DNA from: Alphaproteobacteria bacterium
GTDB lineage: Bacteria; Pseudomonadota; Alphaproteobacteria; Geminicoccales; Geminicoccaceae
Assembly (NCBI GenBank): GCA_009908425.1
Contig: JAAAPF010000020.1
Location: 1 to 35,261 of the forward strand
Length of the DNA: 35,261 nucleotides
Direction: 5' to 3'
The notes under the pieces were generated by a model. The model saw nothing but the letters and a program-made list of their open reading frames with translations. It ran no database searches and was not told where the DNA came from. This document shows positions 30,781 to 35,261 of the stretch, piece after piece. Every line of letters starts with the position of its first letter. Position 1 is the first letter of the stretch. A program made the translations under genes and the position numbers.

Positions 30781-32226
30781 ATGGCGACTGCGCTCGAGAC
30801 CGTTCAGGAATATACGGGTCACGAGTACAAGTACGGCTTCTACACCGACATCGAAGCCGAATACGCTCCGAAGGGTCTGAACGACGAGATCATCCGGTTC
30901 ATCAGCGCCAAAAAGAGCGAGCCCGAGTGGCTCACCGAATGGCGCCTGGAAGCCTATCGGCGCTTTCAGGATATGGAGCAGCCGGATTGGCAAAAGCCCA
31001 ACGTCGGCTGGATCGACCTGCAGGACATCAGCTACTACGCCGCTCCCAAGCAGGATGAGGCGCCCCAATCCCTCGACGACATCGATCCCGAGATTCGGCG
31101 CACCTACGAGAAGCTCGGGATCCCGATCGAAGAACAGAAGATGCTCGCCGGCGTCGCGGTCGACTACGTCTTCGACAGCGTGTCAGTGGCGACCACCTTC
31201 AAAGAGAAGTTGAAGGAGCTCGGCATCATCTTTTGTTCGATCTCTGAAGCGGTGCAGGAGCACCCGGAGCTGGTAAGGAAATACCTGGGGTCGGTGGTGC
31301 CCCAGGGCGACAACTACTTCGCGGCGCTGAACTCGGCGGTGTTCACCGACGGTAGTTTCGTCTACGTCCCCAAGGGGGTGCGGTGCCCGATGGAGCTGTC
31401 GACCTATTTCCGCATCAACGCGGCGGGGACGGGGCAGTTCGAGCGGACGCTGATCGTCGCCGACGAAGGCTCCTACGTCAGCTACCTTGAGGGGTGCACC
31501 GCGCCCCAGCGCGACGAGCACCAACTCCACGCCGCCGTGGTCGAGCTGATCGCCCTGGACGACGCCGAGATCAAGTATTCGACCGTGCAGAACTGGTATC
31601 CGGGCGGTCACGACGGCCAGGGTGGCGTCTACAACTTCGTCACCAAACGCGGTCTCTGCCGTGGCAAGCGTTCGAAGATCAGCTGGACACAGGTTGAGAC
31701 GGGCTCCGCCATCACGTGGAAGTATCCGAGCTGCGTGCTGCAGGGTGACGACAGCATGGGCGAGTTCTACTCGGTGGCGGTGACCAACCACGCCCAGCAG
31801 GCCGACACCGGAACCAAGATGATCCACATCGGCAAGAATACGCGCTCGCGCATCGTCTCCAAGGGCATCTCGGCCGGGCACGCCGATCAGACCTACCGCG
31901 GACTGGTCCGGGTGCTAAAGGGGGCGGAGAACGCCCGCAACCACACCCAGTGCGACTCGATGCTGATCGGCGATCGATGCGGCGCGCACACCGTGCCCTA
32001 CATCGAGACCAAGAACCCGACGGCGAAGGTGGAGCACGAGGCCACGACCTCGAAGATTTCCGACGATCAGCTGTTCTACTGCCGCGCCCGCGGCATCTCG
32101 GAGGAGGACGCGGTCGCGTTGGTGGTGAACGGGTTCGCGCGCGAGGTCATGGACGAGCTGCCGATGGAGTTCGCGGTCGAAGCCAAGAAGCTGTTGGCGA
32201 TCTCGCTCGAGGGCAGCGTCGGCTGA
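30781..32226 (+). CDS. sufB: SufB, Fe-S scaffold subunit of SufBCD
   Basis: This 481-residue protein is the main scaffold of the SUF Fe-S assembly complex. Family blocks are [72 protein letters not shown] and [20 protein letters not shown]391 in QCDSML corresponds to the cluster-assembly Cys of E. coli SufB. It accepts sulfur from SufS, usually by way of SufE or SufU, and works with SufC and SufD. The ATG follows the regulator by two bases, with GGACTGAGG before it. Codon choice here is slightly less GC-rich than its neighbours, as often in strongly expressed genes. Confidence 0.99.
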   Translation: MATALETVQEYTGHEYKYGFYTDIEAEYAPKGLNDEIIRFISAKKSEPEWLTEWRLEAYRRFQDMEQPDWQKPNVGWIDLQDISYYAAPKQDEAPQSLDDIDPEIRRTYEKLGIPIEEQKMLAGVAVDYVFDSVSVATTFKEKLKELGIIFCSISEAVQEHPELVRKYLGSVVPQGDNYFAALNSAVFTDGSFVYVPKGVRCPMELSTYFRINAAGTGQFERTLIVADEGSYVSYLEGCTAPQRDEHQLHAAVVELIALDDAEIKYSTVQNWYPGGHDGQGGVYNFVTKRGLCRGKRSKISWTQVETGSAITWKYPSCVLQGDDSMGEFYSVAVTNHAQQADTGTKMIHIGKNTRSRIVSKGISAGHADQTYRGLVRVLKGAENARNHTQCDSMLIGDRCGAHTVPYIETKNPTAKVEHEATTSKISDDQLFYCRARGISEEDAVALVVNGFAREVMDELPMEFAVEAKKLLAISLEGSVG

Positions 32227-32259
32227 CGCCGAGCCGCGAGCGTTCGTCGAGACCACGTG

Positions 32260-32282
32260 GGCCGGCCCGAACGGGCTTGGCC
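32260..32282 (+). other. Intercistronic hairpin between sufB and sufC
   Basis: GGCC (32260-32263) and GCCC (32265-32268) pair with GGGC (32273-32276) and GGCC (32279-32282), with a small bulge and a GAAC loop. It sits in the 76-base gap, the longest inside the suf operon. It could adjust transcript stability between scaffold and ATPase; no T-run follows, so full termination is unlikely. Confidence 0.35.
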
Positions 32283-32302
32283 GCCACCATCCGGAAGACC
32301 TG

Positions 32303-33097
<795 letters not shown>

Positions 33098-33106
33098 GGT
33101 GAGCCG

Positions 33107-34405
<1,299 letters not shown>

Positions 34406-34409
34406 GATC

Positions 34410-35261
34410 ATGGCCGATCACGTCACGCCCAAGCTCGACGTCGCGCAGGTCCGGGGCGACTTCCCGATCCTGGCGAGCGAGATGAACGGCCGGCCGCTGG
34501 TCTATCTCGACAACGCGGCCAGCACGCAGAAGCCGGCGTGCGTGATCGACGAGTTGGGGCGCTTCCTGCGCGAGGACTACGCCAACATCCACCGCGGCAT
34601 CTACGATTTGTCGATGCGGGCGTCGGAGGCGCACGAAGGGGCGCGCGAGCGCGTGCGCCGCTTCTTGAACGCGCCCGCCGCGCGCGAGGTGGTGTTCACC
34701 CGCAACGGCACCGAGGGGATCAACCTCGTCGCCCAATCCTACGTGCGCCCGCGCGCGCGCCCGGGGGCGAAGGTGGTGGTCTCGCGCATGGAGCACCACG
34801 CCAACATCGTGCCGTGGCAGATGCTGCGCGCGGCCACCGGGCTCGCCCTCGACGTCGTCGAGCTGACCGCGGAGGGCGAGCTCCGCCTCGACGAGCTCGA
34901 GGCCAAGATCGACGACGACACCGTGCTGGTGTCGTTGCCGTGGGTCTCCAACGTCCTCGGCACGGTGAACCCGGTCCACCGCATCGTCGAGATGGCGCAC
35001 GCCAAGGGCGTGCCGGTGCTGCTCGACGCCTGTCAGGCGATCCAGCATCTGCCGGTCGACGTCCGCGACGTCGGCTGCGACTTCCTCGTCTTCTCCGGCC
35101 ACAAGGTCTACGGGCCGTCGGGCATCGGCGTGCTGTGGGGCCGGAGCGAGCATCTGGAGGCGATGCCGCCCTATCAGGGCGGCGGCGAGATGATCTCGTC
35201 GGTGTCGTTCGAGCGGACCACCTTCGCCGATCTGCCGTTCAAGTTCGAGGCCGGCACGGGT
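34410..35261 (+). CDS. sufS: SufS cysteine desulfurase, 5' part (cut by window end)
   Basis: The first 284 codons are present and the gene continues past the window. It is a PLP enzyme of aminotransferase class V that takes sulfur from cysteine for SufBCD. Seen are YLDNAASTQKPACVID, the ANIHRGIY substrate block, MEHHANIVPWQ with the cofactor-stacking His, DACQAIQHLPVDV, and the PLP Lys K232 in FSGHKVYGPSGIGVLWG. The HANIVPWQ form and SGHK mark group II (SufS/CsdA) rather than IscS. The active Cys lies beyond the window. The ATG is four bases after the sufD stop. sufE/sufU or sufT may follow, out of view. Confidence 0.97.
   Translation, partial: MADHVTPKLDVAQVRGDFPILASEMNGRPLVYLDNAASTQKPACVIDELGRFLREDYANIHRGIYDLSMRASEAHEGARERVRRFLNAPAAREVVFTRNGTEGINLVAQSYVRPRARPGAKVVVSRMEHHANIVPWQMLRAATGLALDVVELTAEGELRLDELEAKIDDDTVLVSLPWVSNVLGTVNPVHRIVEMAHAKGVPVLLDACQAIQHLPVDVRDVGCDFLVFSGHKVYGPSGIGVLWGRSEHLEAMPPYQGGGEMISSVSFERTTFADLPFKFEAGTG

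Overview
The window is a gene-dense, very GC-rich chromosomal stretch that looks like an alphaproteobacterium, most likely of a Rhodospirillales-like lineage. The evidence is the clpX-lon-hupB-tRNA-Val-tRNA-Asp block, the sufR-sufB-sufC-sufD-sufS layout, a vertebrate-type 2Fe-2S ferredoxin, a long CbiX chelatase, and the GTG/TTG starts with 1-4 base overlaps. I cannot name the species. I see no phage, transposase, CRISPR array, plasmid gene or obvious island. The content is core metabolism and housekeeping.

Layout. (1) 1-2207, plus strand: the end of hypC, then hypD and hypE, an overlapping operon for [NiFe]-hydrogenase maturation. (2) 2280-3124, plus: a 2Fe-2S ferredoxin and glyoxalase I. 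(3) 3134-13626, minus: a seven-gene same-strand run read as DUF1445 protein, recX, nfeD, slipin, glgX (treX), treZ, treY. The last three turn glycogen or maltodextrin into trehalose. (4) 13678-18301: clpX, lon and hupB on the plus strand, then tRNA-Val(UAC) on the minus strand and tRNA-Asp(GUC) on the plus strand. (5) 18451-20372: a diacylglycerol/sphingosine-kinase-like lipid kinase convergent with the cobalt chelatase cbiX. (6) 20482-22253, minus: a tyrosine autokinase and an ExeA-like ATPase of the type found in exopolysaccharide/exosortase loci, here without their usual partners. (7) 22554-25444: a CoA-transferase resembling mesaconyl-CoA C1-C4 transferase (Mct) and an HTD2/MaoC-type hydratase (Meh-like), flanking a plus-strand ribosome-hibernation-factor/cold-shock fusion. 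(8) 25626-30012: glutathione reductase on the plus strand, then a minus-strand group read as nhaA, a ureohydrolase and a lipocalin. (9) 30234-35261, plus: a promoter, an Rrf2-type regulator and the SUF iron-sulfur cluster operon, cut by the window end inside sufS.

How it fits together. Several units concern stress and redox protection: trehalose synthesis and NhaA (osmotic and ionic stress), ClpX/Lon/HPF (protein quality and ribosome dormancy), glyoxalase and glutathione reductase (thiol chemistry), and SUF (Fe-S assembly, serving ferredoxin, HypD and CbiX). The Mct/Meh pair suggests a route from glyoxylate plus propionyl-CoA to pyruvate plus acetyl-CoA, as in the second cycle of the 3-hydroxypropionate bicycle. 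The other enzymes of that route are not in this window. I found no clearly novel multi-gene system. The best leads are the Mct/Meh pair, the HPF-cold-shock fusion, the metal-binding tail of CbiX, and a near-perfect inverted repeat over the start of the suf regulator.
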